Positions 46,407 through 54,109 of a stretch of DNA of 64,000 bases are shown here, piece after piece (position 1 is the stretch's first letter; each line of letters starts with the position of its first letter). The DNA is from Methylococcus mesophilus (GTDB lineage: Bacteria > Pseudomonadota > Gammaproteobacteria > Methylococcales > Methylococcaceae). Where the stretch lies: NCBI RefSeq assembly GCF_026247885.1, contig NZ_CP110921.1, positions 3,975,501 through 4,039,500 on the forward strand, read 5' to 3'. Below the pieces are notes generated by a model. The model was not told the origin of the DNA and did no database searches. It worked only from the letters and a program-made list of their open reading frames with translations. The translations under genes and the position numbers were made by a program.

Positions 46407-46453
46407 TGTCCGATAACTGTCCGGAGATCGGACAGGTGTCGCATTATCGGACA
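46407..46453 (+). promoter_or_regulatory. Candidate upstream activator sites for mmoX
   Basis: The inverted pair TGTCCGATAA (46407-46416) and TTATCGGACA (46444-46453) is perfect over ten bases. Between them lies a second perfect inverted repeat, CTGTCCG-GAGAT-CGGACAG (46417-46435). They are about 90-135 bases before the sigma54-type promoter, the distance usual for sigma54 activators. MmoR would be the expected protein. Confidence 0.65.
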
Positions 46454-46542
46454 GTTCATCGATTCAACGCAGCTGCTGTGGGATATTCCACTGGTGGCTT
46501 CAAGATATTGATATCACTGTATCTCTAGCCAAAATTAAAAGT

Positions 46543-46558
46543 TGGCACGATCTCTGTA
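46543..46558 (+). promoter_or_regulatory. Sigma54-type promoter of mmoX
   Basis: TGGCACGATCTCTGTA fits the sigma54 consensus TGGCAC-N5-TTGC at the -24 box exactly and at the -12 box partly (CTGT). Published work on methanotroph sMMO describes a sigma54 promoter upstream of mmoX. Transcription should start near 46570. Confidence 0.75.
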
Positions 46559-46569
46559 ATTAGTTTGTC

Positions 46570-46589
46570 ACGACCTCGCCGGAGGTCGT
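46570..46589 (+). other. Hairpin at the 5' end of the mmoX leader
   Basis: ACGACCTC and GAGGTCGT form a perfect eight-base stem around GCCG, at the expected transcription start. A further TGTCCG (46591-46596) and CGGACA (46615-46620) pair lies in the leader. A role in mRNA stability is possible. Confidence 0.5.
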
Positions 46590-46658
46590 ATGTCCGAGGG
46601 CTCGTAACCGCCGCCGGACATTCATCATTCATAGAATGTGTTACGGAGGAAACAACTA

Positions 46659-48242
46659 ATGGCACTTAGCACCGCAACCAAGGCCGCGACAGACGCACTG
46701 GCTGCCAATCGGGCACCCACCAGCGTCAATGCACAGGAAGTGCACCGTTGGCTCCAGAGTTTCAACTGGGACTTCAAGAACAACCGGACCAAGTACGCCA
46801 CCAAGTACAAGATGGCGAACGAGACCAAGGAACAGTTCAAGCTCATCGCCAAGGAATATGCGCGCATGGAGTCCGTCAAGGACGAGCGCCAGTTCGGCAG
46901 CCTGCAGGATGCGCTGACCCGGTTGAACGCAGGCCACCGCGTACACCCGAAATGGAACGAGACCATGAAAGTGGTCTCGAACTTCCTGGAAGTGGGCGAA
47001 TACAACGCCATCGCCGCCACCGGAATGCTGTGGGATTCCGCCCAGGCCGCGGAACAGAAGAACGGCTATCTGGCCCAGGTGCTGGACGAAATCCGCCACA
47101 CCCACCAGTGCGCCTACGTGAACTACTACTTCGCCAAGAACGGCCAGGACCCGGCCGGCCATAACGACGCCCGCCGCACCCGCACGATCGGGCCGCTGTG
47201 GAAGGGCATGAAGCGCGTGTTCTCCGACGGCTTCATCTCCGGCGACGCGGTGGAGTGCTCCGTCAACCTGCAGCTGGTGGGCGAAGCCTGCTTCACCAAC
47301 CCGCTGATCGTCGCAGTGACCGAATGGGCCGCCGCCAACGGTGACGAAATCACCCCGACGGTGTTCCTGTCGATCGAAACCGACGAGCTGCGCCACATGG
47401 CCAACGGCTACCAGACCGTGGTGTCCATCGCCAACGATCCGGCTTCCGCCAAATACCTCAACACGGACCTGAACAACGCCTTCTGGACCCAGCAGAAGTA
47501 CTTCACGCCGGCGCTGGGCATGCTGTTCGAGTACGGCTCCAAGTTCAAGGTCGAGCCCTGGGTGAAGACCTGGAACCGCTGGGTGTACGAGGACTGGGGC
47601 GGCATCTGGATCGGCCGTCTGGGCAAATACGGCGTGGAGTCGCCGCGCAGCCTGAAGGACGCCAAGCAGGACGCTTACTGGGCGCACCACGACCTGTTCC
47701 TGCTGGCCTACGCGCTGTGGCCGACCGGCTTCTTCCGCCTGGCCCTGCCGGATCAGGAGGAAATGGCCTGGTTCGAGGCGAACTACCCGGGCTGGTACGA
47801 CCACTACGGCAAGATCTACGAGGAATGGCGCGCCCGCGGCTGCGAGGATCCGTCTTCGGGCTTCATTCCGCTGATGTGGTTCATCGAAAACAACCATCCG
47901 ATCTACATCGACCGCGTGTCGCAGGTGCCGTTCTGCCCGAGCCTGTGCAAAGGCGCCAGCACCCTGCGCGTCCACGAGTACAACGGCCAGATGCACACCT
48001 TCAGTGACCAGTGGGGTGAACGCATGTGGCTGGCCGAACCGGAACGCTACGAATGCCAGAACATCTTCGAGCAGTACGAAGGCATGGAGCTGTCCGAGGT
48101 GATTGCCCAGCTGCACGGCCTGCGCAGCGACGGCAAGACCCTGATCGCACAGCCCCACGTTCGCGGCGACAAGCTGTGGACGCTCGACGACATCAAGCGG
48201 CTGAACTGTGTGTTCAAGAACCCGGTGAAGGCATTCCAGTGA
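46659..48242 (+). CDS. mmoX: Soluble methane monooxygenase hydroxylase alpha subunit
   Basis: MmoX holds the diiron centre that oxidises methane to methanol with oxygen. The 527 residues match the family length. Diiron ligands are visible in two ExxH helices: GEYNAIAATG and LDEIRHTHQCAYVN (Glu114, Glu144 and His147 by family numbering, with Cys151 present), then GDAVECSVNLQLVGEACF (Glu209) and IETDELRHMANGYQ (Glu243 and His246). The start ATG 46659 follows GGAGGA with ideal spacing; an in-frame start at 46638 is rejected. It is the first gene of the sMMO operon, expressed when copper is scarce, and is preceded by a sigma54-type promoter. The sequence agrees closely with M. capsulatus Bath, from memory. 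Confidence 0.99.
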   Translation: MALSTATKAATDALAANRAPTSVNAQEVHRWLQSFNWDFKNNRTKYATKYKMANETKEQFKLIAKEYARMESVKDERQFGSLQDALTRLNAGHRVHPKWNETMKVVSNFLEVGEYNAIAATGMLWDSAQAAEQKNGYLAQVLDEIRHTHQCAYVNYYFAKNGQDPAGHNDARRTRTIGPLWKGMKRVFSDGFISGDAVECSVNLQLVGEACFTNPLIVAVTEWAAANGDEITPTVFLSIETDELRHMANGYQTVVSIANDPASAKYLNTDLNNAFWTQQKYFTPALGMLFEYGSKFKVEPWVKTWNRWVYEDWGGIWIGRLGKYGVESPRSLKDAKQDAYWAHHDLFLLAYALWPTGFFRLALPDQEEMAWFEANYPGWYDHYGKIYEEWRARGCEDPSSGFIPLMWFIENNHPIYIDRVSQVPFCPSLCKGASTLRVHEYNGQMHTFSDQWGERMWLAEPERYECQNIFEQYEGMELSEVIAQLHGLRSDGKTLIAQPHVRGDKLWTLDDIKRLNCVFKNPVKAFQ

Positions 48243-48319
48243 TCGCACATCGGGCTCCGTCACGTTACGGAGTCCGGTCCCGCATCACTTGAACAACATC
48301 TGACTAAAGGAACATTGAT

Positions 48320-49489
48320 ATGAGTATGTTAGGAGAAAGACGCCGCGGATTGACCGATCCGGAAATGGCAGCCGTCATCCTGAAGGCGCTTCCGGAAGCT
48401 CCGCTGGATAGCAACAACAAGATGGGCTATTTCGTCACCCCGCGCTGGAAGCGCCTGACGGAATACGAAGCCCTGACCGTGTACGCGCAGCCCAACGCCG
48501 ACTGGATCTCCGGCGGCCTGGACTGGGGCGACTGGACCCAGAAGTTCCACGGTGGCCGCCCGTCCTGGGGCAACGAGACCACCGAACTGCGCACCACGGA
48601 CTGGTTCAAGCACCGCGATCCGCTGCGCCGCTGGCACGCGCCCTACGTCAAGGACAAGGCCGAGGAATGGCGCTACACCGACCGCTTCCTGCAGGGCTAT
48701 TCCGCCGACGGTCAGATCCGGACGATGGACCCGACCTGGCGCGACGAGTTCATCAACAAGTACTGGGGTGCCTTCCTGCACAGCGAATATGGGCTGTTCA
48801 ACGCTCATTCCCAAGGTGCTCGCGAAGCGCTGTCGGACGTGACCCGAGTCAGCCTGACCTTCTGGGGCTTCGACAAGATCGACCTGGCCCAGATGATCCA
48901 GCTGGAGCGGGGTTTCCTCGCCAAGATCGTTCCGGGATTCGACGAATCCACCGCGGTGCCGAAGGCGGAATGGACCACCGGCAGCGTCTACAAGGGCGCT
49001 CGCCTGGCCGTGGAGGCCTTGTGGCAGGACGTGTTCGACTGGAACGAGAGTGCGTTCTCGGTCCACACCGTCTATGACGCCCTGTTCGGCCAGTTCGTCC
49101 GCCGCGAGTTCTTCCAGCGGCTGGCGCCGAAGTTCGGCGACAACCTGACGCCGTTCTTCATCAACCAGGCCCAGACCTATTTCCAGATCGCCAAGCAAGG
49201 CGTGCAGGACCAATACCACACCACGCTGGGTAACGATCCGGAGTTCGGGGACTACAACCGTACGGTAATGCGCAACTGGACCAACAAGTGGCTGGAGCCC
49301 ACCGTCGCCGCATTGCGCGATTTCATGGGCTTGTTCGCGAAGCTGCCTGCCGGCGCCACCGACAAGGAGGAAATCACCGCATCGCTGTACCGGGTCGTCG
49401 ACGACTGGATCGAAGATTACGCCAGCAAGATCGACTTCAAGGCGGACCGGGACCAGATCGTCAACGCCGTTTTGGCAGGACTGAAATAG
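48320..49489 (+). CDS. mmoY: Soluble methane monooxygenase hydroxylase beta subunit
   Basis: The 389-residue beta subunit pairs with MmoX and gamma in the (alpha-beta-gamma)2 hydroxylase, and has no metal itself. The N-terminus MSMLGERRRGLTDPEMAAVI and stretches such as LDWGDWTQKFHGGRPSWGN and WRYTDRFLQGYSADG are those of MmoY. Substitutions relative to M. capsulatus Bath are scattered, as I remember it. A 77-base gap with a small hairpin (CTCCGT/ACGGAG) separates it from mmoX. AAAGGA precedes the ATG. Confidence 0.98.
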   Translation: MSMLGERRRGLTDPEMAAVILKALPEAPLDSNNKMGYFVTPRWKRLTEYEALTVYAQPNADWISGGLDWGDWTQKFHGGRPSWGNETTELRTTDWFKHRDPLRRWHAPYVKDKAEEWRYTDRFLQGYSADGQIRTMDPTWRDEFINKYWGAFLHSEYGLFNAHSQGAREALSDVTRVSLTFWGFDKIDLAQMIQLERGFLAKIVPGFDESTAVPKAEWTTGSVYKGARLAVEALWQDVFDWNESAFSVHTVYDALFGQFVRREFFQRLAPKFGDNLTPFFINQAQTYFQIAKQGVQDQYHTTLGNDPEFGDYNRTVMRNWTNKWLEPTVAALRDFMGLFAKLPAGATDKEEITASLYRVVDDWIEDYASKIDFKADRDQIVNAVLAGLK

Positions 49490-49500
49490 GAAATATCACG

Positions 49501-49926
49501 ATGAGCGTAAACAGCAACGCATATGACGCCGGCATCATGGCGCTGAGCGGCAAGGATTTTGCCGATCAATTCTTCGCCGAAGAAAACCAGGTGGTCCACG
49601 AGAGCGACACGGTCGTTCTGGTGCTCAAGAAGTCGGATGAGATCAACACCTTCATCGATGAAATTCTTCTTACGGATTACAAGAAGAACGTCAATCCGAC
49701 GGTGAACGTGGAAGACCGGGCCGGCTATTGGTGGATCAAGGCCAACGGCAAGATCGAGGTCGATTGCGACGAGATTTCCGAGCTGCTGGGCCGGAACTTC
49801 AACGTCTACGACTTCCTGGTCGACGTTTCCTCCACCATCGGCCGGGCTTACACCCTGGGCAACAAGTTCACCATCACCAGTGAACTGATGGGCCTGGACC
49901 GGAAGCTCGAAGACTACCACGCATAA
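49501..49926 (+). CDS. mmoB: Soluble methane monooxygenase regulatory protein B
   Basis: The cofactorless 141-residue coupling protein docks on MmoX near the diiron site and tunes electron transfer and oxygen and methane access. It begins [20 protein letters not shown], and the disordered tail is known to order on binding. The core includes [20 protein letters not shown] and [17 protein letters not shown] at 49501 follows AGGAAAT. It is 11 bases after mmoY; the frame is open further upstream but overlaps mmoY. Confidence 0.98.
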   Translation: MSVNSNAYDAGIMALSGKDFADQFFAEENQVVHESDTVVLVLKKSDEINTFIDEILLTDYKKNVNPTVNVEDRAGYWWIKANGKIEVDCDEISELLGRNFNVYDFLVDVSSTIGRAYTLGNKFTITSELMGLDRKLEDYHA

Positions 49927-49936
49927 GGAGATCATC

Positions 49937-50449
49937 ATGGCCAAACTCGGCATACACAGCAACGACACCCGCGATGCGTGGGTGAGTAAGATCGCTCAGC
50001 TCAACAGTCTCGACAAAGCGGCCGAGATGCTGAAGCAGTTCCGTTTGGATCACACCACGCCGTTCCGCACCACCTACGAGCTGGACAACGATTACCTCTG
50101 GATCGAAGCCAAGCTCGAGGAGAAGGTCGCCGTGCTCAAGGCCCGCGCCTTCAGCGAAGCGGATTTCCGCCACAAGACGGCTTTCGGTGAGGACGCCAAG
50201 GCCGTGTTGGACGGCACCGTCGCCAAGATGCAGGGGGCGAAGGACAAGTGGGAAGCGGAAAAGATCCACATCGGCTTCCGCCAGGCCTACAAGCCGCCGA
50301 TCATGCCGGTGAACTACTTCCTGGATGGCGAGCGCCTGCTGGGAACCCGGCTGATGGAACTGCGCAATCTGAACTACTACGACACGTCGCTGGAAGAGCT
50401 GCGCAAGCAGCGCGGCGTGCGGGTGGTGCATCTGCAGGCGCCGCACTGA
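49937..50449 (+). CDS. mmoZ: Soluble methane monooxygenase hydroxylase gamma subunit
   Basis: The small gamma subunit of the hydroxylase, 170 residues, mainly helical. The N-terminus [20 protein letters not shown] and the segment [20 protein letters not shown] are typical. It stabilises the alpha-beta dimer and contributes no catalytic residues. AAGGAG lies just upstream of the ATG at 49937 and the gene follows mmoB by ten bases. A pair of strong hairpins lies after its stop and before mmoD. Confidence 0.98.
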   Translation: MAKLGIHSNDTRDAWVSKIAQLNSLDKAAEMLKQFRLDHTTPFRTTYELDNDYLWIEAKLEEKVAVLKARAFSEADFRHKTAFGEDAKAVLDGTVAKMQGAKDKWEAEKIHIGFRQAYKPPIMPVNYFLDGERLLGTRLMELRNLNYYDTSLEELRKQRGVRVVHLQAPH

Positions 50450-50462
50450 CGGGAGGAAGTCT

Positions 50463-50537
50463 CCGGCCGGCCTTTACGGCAGTGACGTAAAGGCCGGCCG
50501 GGCAGGGATGCCGCTTCGGGCCGGCCCCTCCGGCCCG
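50463..50537 (+). other. Two strong hairpins between mmoZ and mmoD
   Basis: The first hairpin has a perfect 15-base stem, GGCCGGCCTTTAC (50465-50477) against GTAAAGGCCGGCC (50487-50499) plus two flanking C-G pairs, with a nine-base loop. The second, CGGGCCGG/CCGGCCCG (50517-50537), has an eight-base stem and five-base loop. Neither is followed by a clear T run, so partial termination, processing or 3'-end protection of mmoXYBZ mRNA is more likely than full termination. Confidence 0.65.
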
Positions 50538-50605
50538 GAGCTTCTGGTTTTCAAGGAACGCGCCGGTTCGCCGCGCGCTTCTCCATCTTTCGTAAGGAAA
50601 TCACC

Positions 50606-50917
50606 ATGGTCGAATCGGCATTTCAGCCATTTTCGGGCGAAGCAGACGAATGGTTCGAGGAACCAAGGCCCCCGGCCGGTTTCTTCCCTTCCCCGGATTG
50701 GCATCTGCTCAAGCGGGACGAGACCTATGCGGCCTATGCCAAGGATCTCGATTTCATGTGGCGGTGGATCATCGTCCGGGAGGAAAGGATCGTTCAGGAA
50801 GGCTGCTCGATCAGCCTGGAATCGTCGATCCGCGCCGTGACGCACGTACTGAATTATTTTGGCATGACCGAACAACGCACTCCGGAAGAGGGCCGGACCG
50901 GCGGGGTTCAACATTGA
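50606..50917 (+). CDS. mmoD: MmoD (OrfY), sMMO assembly or copper-switch protein
   Basis: The 103-residue protein starts MVESAFQPFSGEADEWFEEP and has the conserved stretch DLDFMWRWIIVREERIVQEG of MmoD. In M. capsulatus MmoD binds the hydroxylase and inhibits it, and in other methanotrophs it takes part in the copper switch. It is placed between the mmoZ hairpins and mmoC, as in other sMMO operons. AAGGAA lies before the ATG. No cofactor motif is visible. Confidence 0.95.
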   Translation: MVESAFQPFSGEADEWFEEPRPPAGFFPSPDWHLLKRDETYAAYAKDLDFMWRWIIVREERIVQEGCSISLESSIRAVTHVLNYFGMTEQRTPEEGRTGGVQH

Positions 50918-50929
50918 ACAGGTAAGTTT

Positions 50930-51976
50930 ATGCAGAGAGTTCACACTATCACGGCGGTCACGGAGGATGGCGAATCGCTCCGCTTCGAATGCCGTTCGGA
51001 TGAGGACGTCATCACCGCTGCCCTGCGCCAGGACATCTTCCTGATGTCTTCCTGCCGGGAAGGCGGCTGCGCGACCTGCAAGGCCTTCTGCGCGGAAGGC
51101 GATTACGATCTCAGGGGGTGCAGTGTTCAGGCCCTGCCCCCCGAAGAGGAGGAGGATGGGCTGGTCCTGCTGTGCCGGACCTACCCGAAGACGGATCTGG
51201 AAGTCGAACTGCCCTATACCCATTGCCGCATCAGCTACGGCGAGGTCGGCAGCTTCGAAGCGGAAGTGGTTGCGGTCAATTGGGTTTCTTCCAACACCGT
51301 CCAGTTCCTGCTGCAGAGGCGGCCGGATGAATGCGGCAACCGAGGCGTGAAATTCGAACCCGGCCAGTTCATGGATCTGACCATTCCCGGTACCGACGTT
51401 TCCCGCTCCTATTCGCCGGCGAACATTCCTAACCCGGAAGGCCTCCTGGAGTTCCTGATCCGCGTGCTGCCGGAGGGGCGGTTTTCGGACTACCTGCGCA
51501 ACGAGGCGCGCGTCGGCCAGGTGCTTGGCGTCAAGGGGCCGCTGGGGGTGTTCGGGCTCAAGGAGCGGGGCATGGCGCCGCGCTATTTCGTGGCCGGCGG
51601 AACGGGACTTGCGCCGGTGGTGTCGATGGTCCGGCAGATGCGGGAGTGGACCGCGCCGAACGAAACCCGCATCTATTTCGGCGTGAACACCGAGCCGGAA
51701 TTGTTCTACATCGACGAACTGAAATCCCTGGAACAATCGATGCGCAACCTCACCGTCAAGGCTTGTGTCTGGAAGCCTGGCGTGGACTGGGACGGTGTGC
51801 AGGGCTCGCCCATCGACATGCTGCGGGAGGACCTGGATGCAAGCGCCGCCCGGCCGGACATCTACCTGTGCGGCCCACCGGGCATGATCGACGCCGCCTG
51901 CGAGGTGGCGCGCAGCCACGGCATTCCAGGCGATCAGGTTTTCTTCGAAAAGTTTCTGCCGTCCGGCGCGGCCTGA
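50930..51976 (+). CDS. mmoC: Soluble methane monooxygenase reductase
   Basis: The 348-residue reductase moves electrons from NADH through FAD and a [2Fe-2S] cluster to the hydroxylase. The plant-type ferredoxin domain has Cys motif [15 protein letters not shown] and the fourth Cys in [10 protein letters not shown] (near residue 82). The FAD domain has [10 protein letters not shown], and the NADH domain starts at [15 protein letters not shown], with [10 protein letters not shown] near the C-terminus. ATG at 50930; GGTAAG upstream is a weak binding site. It starts 12 bases after mmoD. The N-terminus agrees with Bath MmoC as remembered. Confidence 0.98.
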   Translation: MQRVHTITAVTEDGESLRFECRSDEDVITAALRQDIFLMSSCREGGCATCKAFCAEGDYDLRGCSVQALPPEEEEDGLVLLCRTYPKTDLEVELPYTHCRISYGEVGSFEAEVVAVNWVSSNTVQFLLQRRPDECGNRGVKFEPGQFMDLTIPGTDVSRSYSPANIPNPEGLLEFLIRVLPEGRFSDYLRNEARVGQVLGVKGPLGVFGLKERGMAPRYFVAGGTGLAPVVSMVRQMREWTAPNETRIYFGVNTEPELFYIDELKSLEQSMRNLTVKACVWKPGVDWDGVQGSPIDMLREDLDASAARPDIYLCGPPGMIDAACEVARSHGIPGDQVFFEKFLPSGAA

Positions 51977-51990
51977 ACCCGGGAAGCGCC

Positions 51991-52311
51991 GTGAGCACCG
52001 AGCAGTTCCCGCCCCAATTCCTGCGTGAAATGATCGAGCAGCTGGATGCCAGCATCCAGGAACTCGCGCGCAAGGAAAAGGGGCTCGCGGCATCCCTGGG
52101 CACGTGCCGGGTTGCCGAGCTCAAGGAGTACTGGGACCACGTCCTCACTCCCGAGGAAGAATGGGAGCTCAAGCGGACCATGGACTTCCGCGACCGCGAA
52201 CTGGTGTGGATCTGGTCCCGCCTCAAGCGTGCCCGTACCAGCCGCGCCAACGCCGGAGAGGCCTACATGCGCCATCTCTCCCCCGCGGCGCGGACAAACA
52301 ATCAATCCTGA
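51991..52311 (+). CDS. Small conserved protein between mmoC and mmoG
   Basis: The gene starts with GTG at 51991 after CGGGAAGCG and gives 106 residues. The product is highly charged and helical (LREMIEQLDASIQELARKEK; VLTPEEEWELKRTMDFRDRE) without signal peptide, membrane segment or cofactor motif. I recall a short hypothetical gene at this same place in the M. capsulatus Bath operon, so it is probably conserved. Function is unknown. A helper of hydroxylase assembly or a partner of MmoG are ideas only, based on position. It lies 14 bases after mmoC and 16 before mmoG. Confidence 0.8.
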   Translation: MSTEQFPPQFLREMIEQLDASIQELARKEKGLAASLGTCRVAELKEYWDHVLTPEEEWELKRTMDFRDRELVWIWSRLKRARTSRANAGEAYMRHLSPAARTNNQS

Positions 52312-52327
52312 CTGGAGTCGACTCAAC

Positions 52328-54007
52328 ATGGCAAAGGAAGTGGTTTACAAAGGGAACGCGCGGCAGCGCATGATGCAGGGGATCGAGATTCTCTCCCGTG
52401 CGGCGCTGCCGACGCTGGGCGCAACCGGCCCCAGCGTCATGATCCAGCACCGGGCCGACGGGCTGCCCCCGGTTTCGACCCGGGACGGCGTCACGGTGGC
52501 GAATTCGATCGTGCTCAAGGACCGCGTCGCCAATCTCGGGGCCCGGCTGCTGCGGGACGTCGCCGGCACCATGTCCCGCGAAGCGGGGGACGGCACTACC
52601 ACCGCCATCGTGCTGGCCCGCCATATCGCCAGGGAGATGTTCAAGAGCCTTGCCGCCGGGGCCGATCCCATTGCGCTCAAGCGCGGCATCGACCGGGCCG
52701 TCGCCTGCGTGACCGAGGACATCCGTGCCCGCGCCTGGCGCGGCGAACAGGAGTCGCTCATTCTGGGCGTGGCCGCGGTGGCGACCAAGAGCGAGCCCGG
52801 CGTCGGCCGGCTGCTGCTGGAAGCGCTGGGCGCGGTCGGCATCCACGGCGCCGTGTCGGTCGAACTGGGGCAGCGGCGCGAGGACGTGCTCGACGTCGTC
52901 GACGGGTATCGCTGGGAGAAAGGCTACCTGTCGCCCTATTTCGTGACCGACCGGACCCGCGAGCTGGCCGAACTCGACGACGTCTACGTGCTCATGACCG
53001 ACCTGGAAGTGACCGACTTCATCGATCTGGTACCGCTGCTGGAGGAGGTCACCGAGGCCCGCGGCAGTCTCTTGATCGCCGCCGACCGCGTGCACGAGAA
53101 CGCCCTGGCCGGCATACTGCTCAATCATGTGCGCGGGGTGTTCAAGGCGGTCGCCGTCACCGCTCCGGGGTTCGGCGACAAGCGGCCGAATCGCTTGCTG
53201 GATCTGGCCGCGTTGACCGGCGGAAGGGCGATCCTGGAGGCCAAGGGCGACCGGCTGGATCGGGTCACGCTGGCAGACCTCGGGCGCGTGCGCCGGGCGG
53301 TGGTCAGCGCCGACGAAACGGCGCTGCTCGGTACGCCGGGCACGGAAGCCTCCCGGGCCCGCCTGGAAGGCCTGCGCCTGGAGGCAGAGCAGTACCGTGC
53401 CCTCAAGCCCGGCCAGGGATCGGCGACCGGACGCCTGCATGAACTCGAGGAAGTCGAGGCCCGCATCATCGGCCTGAGCGGCAAGTCCGCGGTTTACCGC
53501 GTGGGCGGCGTGACCGACGTGGAGATGAAGGAGCGGATGGTGCGGATCGAAAACGCCTACCGCTCGGTGGTTTCCGCCCTCGAGGAGGGCGTGCTGCCGG
53601 GCGGCGGCGTCGGGTTCCTCGGCAGCCTTCCCGCATTGGCCGAACTCGGGGCGCGCAGCGCGGACGAAGCGCGCGGCATCGGCATCGTCCGCTCCGCGCT
53701 GGCGGAGCCGCTGCGGGTCATCGGGGAAAACTCGGGGCTGTCGGGGGAGGCCGTCGTCGCCAAGGTCATGGACCACCCGAATCCCGGCTGGGGCTACGAC
53801 CAGGAAAGCGGAAGTTTCGGCGACCTGCACGCCAAGGGCATCTGGGATGCCGCCAAGGTGCTCAGGCTGGCCCTGGAGAAAGCCGCATCGGTCGCCGGCA
53901 CCTTCCTCACCACCGAAGCGGTGGTGCTGGAAGTCCCCGACGCGGATGCGTTCGCCGGCTTCAGTGCGGAATGGGCCGCCGCGACCCGGGAAGATCCGAG
54001 GGTCTGA
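52328..54007 (+). CDS. mmoG: MmoG, GroEL-like chaperonin of the sMMO operon
   Basis: The 559-residue protein is a divergent GroEL. It has the ATPase motif GDGTTTAIVLA and the intermediate-domain stretch near KVMDHPNPGWGYDQESG, but lacks the GGM-rich tail of GroEL and many canonical residues. MmoG is known to be needed for sMMO expression, probably folding the hydroxylase or the regulator MmoR. The start ATG 52328 follows ACTGGAG upstream. The frame is open much further upstream, through the preceding small gene, but that is not coding. It is the last gene of the operon here; no mmoQ, mmoS or mmoR follows. Confidence 0.97.
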   Translation: MAKEVVYKGNARQRMMQGIEILSRAALPTLGATGPSVMIQHRADGLPPVSTRDGVTVANSIVLKDRVANLGARLLRDVAGTMSREAGDGTTTAIVLARHIAREMFKSLAAGADPIALKRGIDRAVACVTEDIRARAWRGEQESLILGVAAVATKSEPGVGRLLLEALGAVGIHGAVSVELGQRREDVLDVVDGYRWEKGYLSPYFVTDRTRELAELDDVYVLMTDLEVTDFIDLVPLLEEVTEARGSLLIAADRVHENALAGILLNHVRGVFKAVAVTAPGFGDKRPNRLLDLAALTGGRAILEAKGDRLDRVTLADLGRVRRAVVSADETALLGTPGTEASRARLEGLRLEAEQYRALKPGQGSATGRLHELEEVEARIIGLSGKSAVYRVGGVTDVEMKERMVRIENAYRSVVSALEEGVLPGGGVGFLGSLPALAELGARSADEARGIGIVRSALAEPLRVIGENSGLSGEAVVAKVMDHPNPGWGYDQESGSFGDLHAKGIWDAAKVLRLALEKAASVAGTFLTTEAVVLEVPDADAFAGFSAEWAAATREDPRV

Positions 54008-54109
54008 ATCCGCTTACCGGACCGGTGCCGGCGGCCTGCAGGCCTTTCGAGCTGGCACCGCGTCGCCGATCCGGCGAGCGGTGCGAGGCGACGGCCTCCA
54101 CCCTTGTCA

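Noticed and set aside
46656-48263. Long open frame on the minus strand opposite mmoX (535 codons)
   Set aside because: It is the reverse complement of a certain gene, has no recognisable motif, and such mirror frames are normal in GC-rich DNA.
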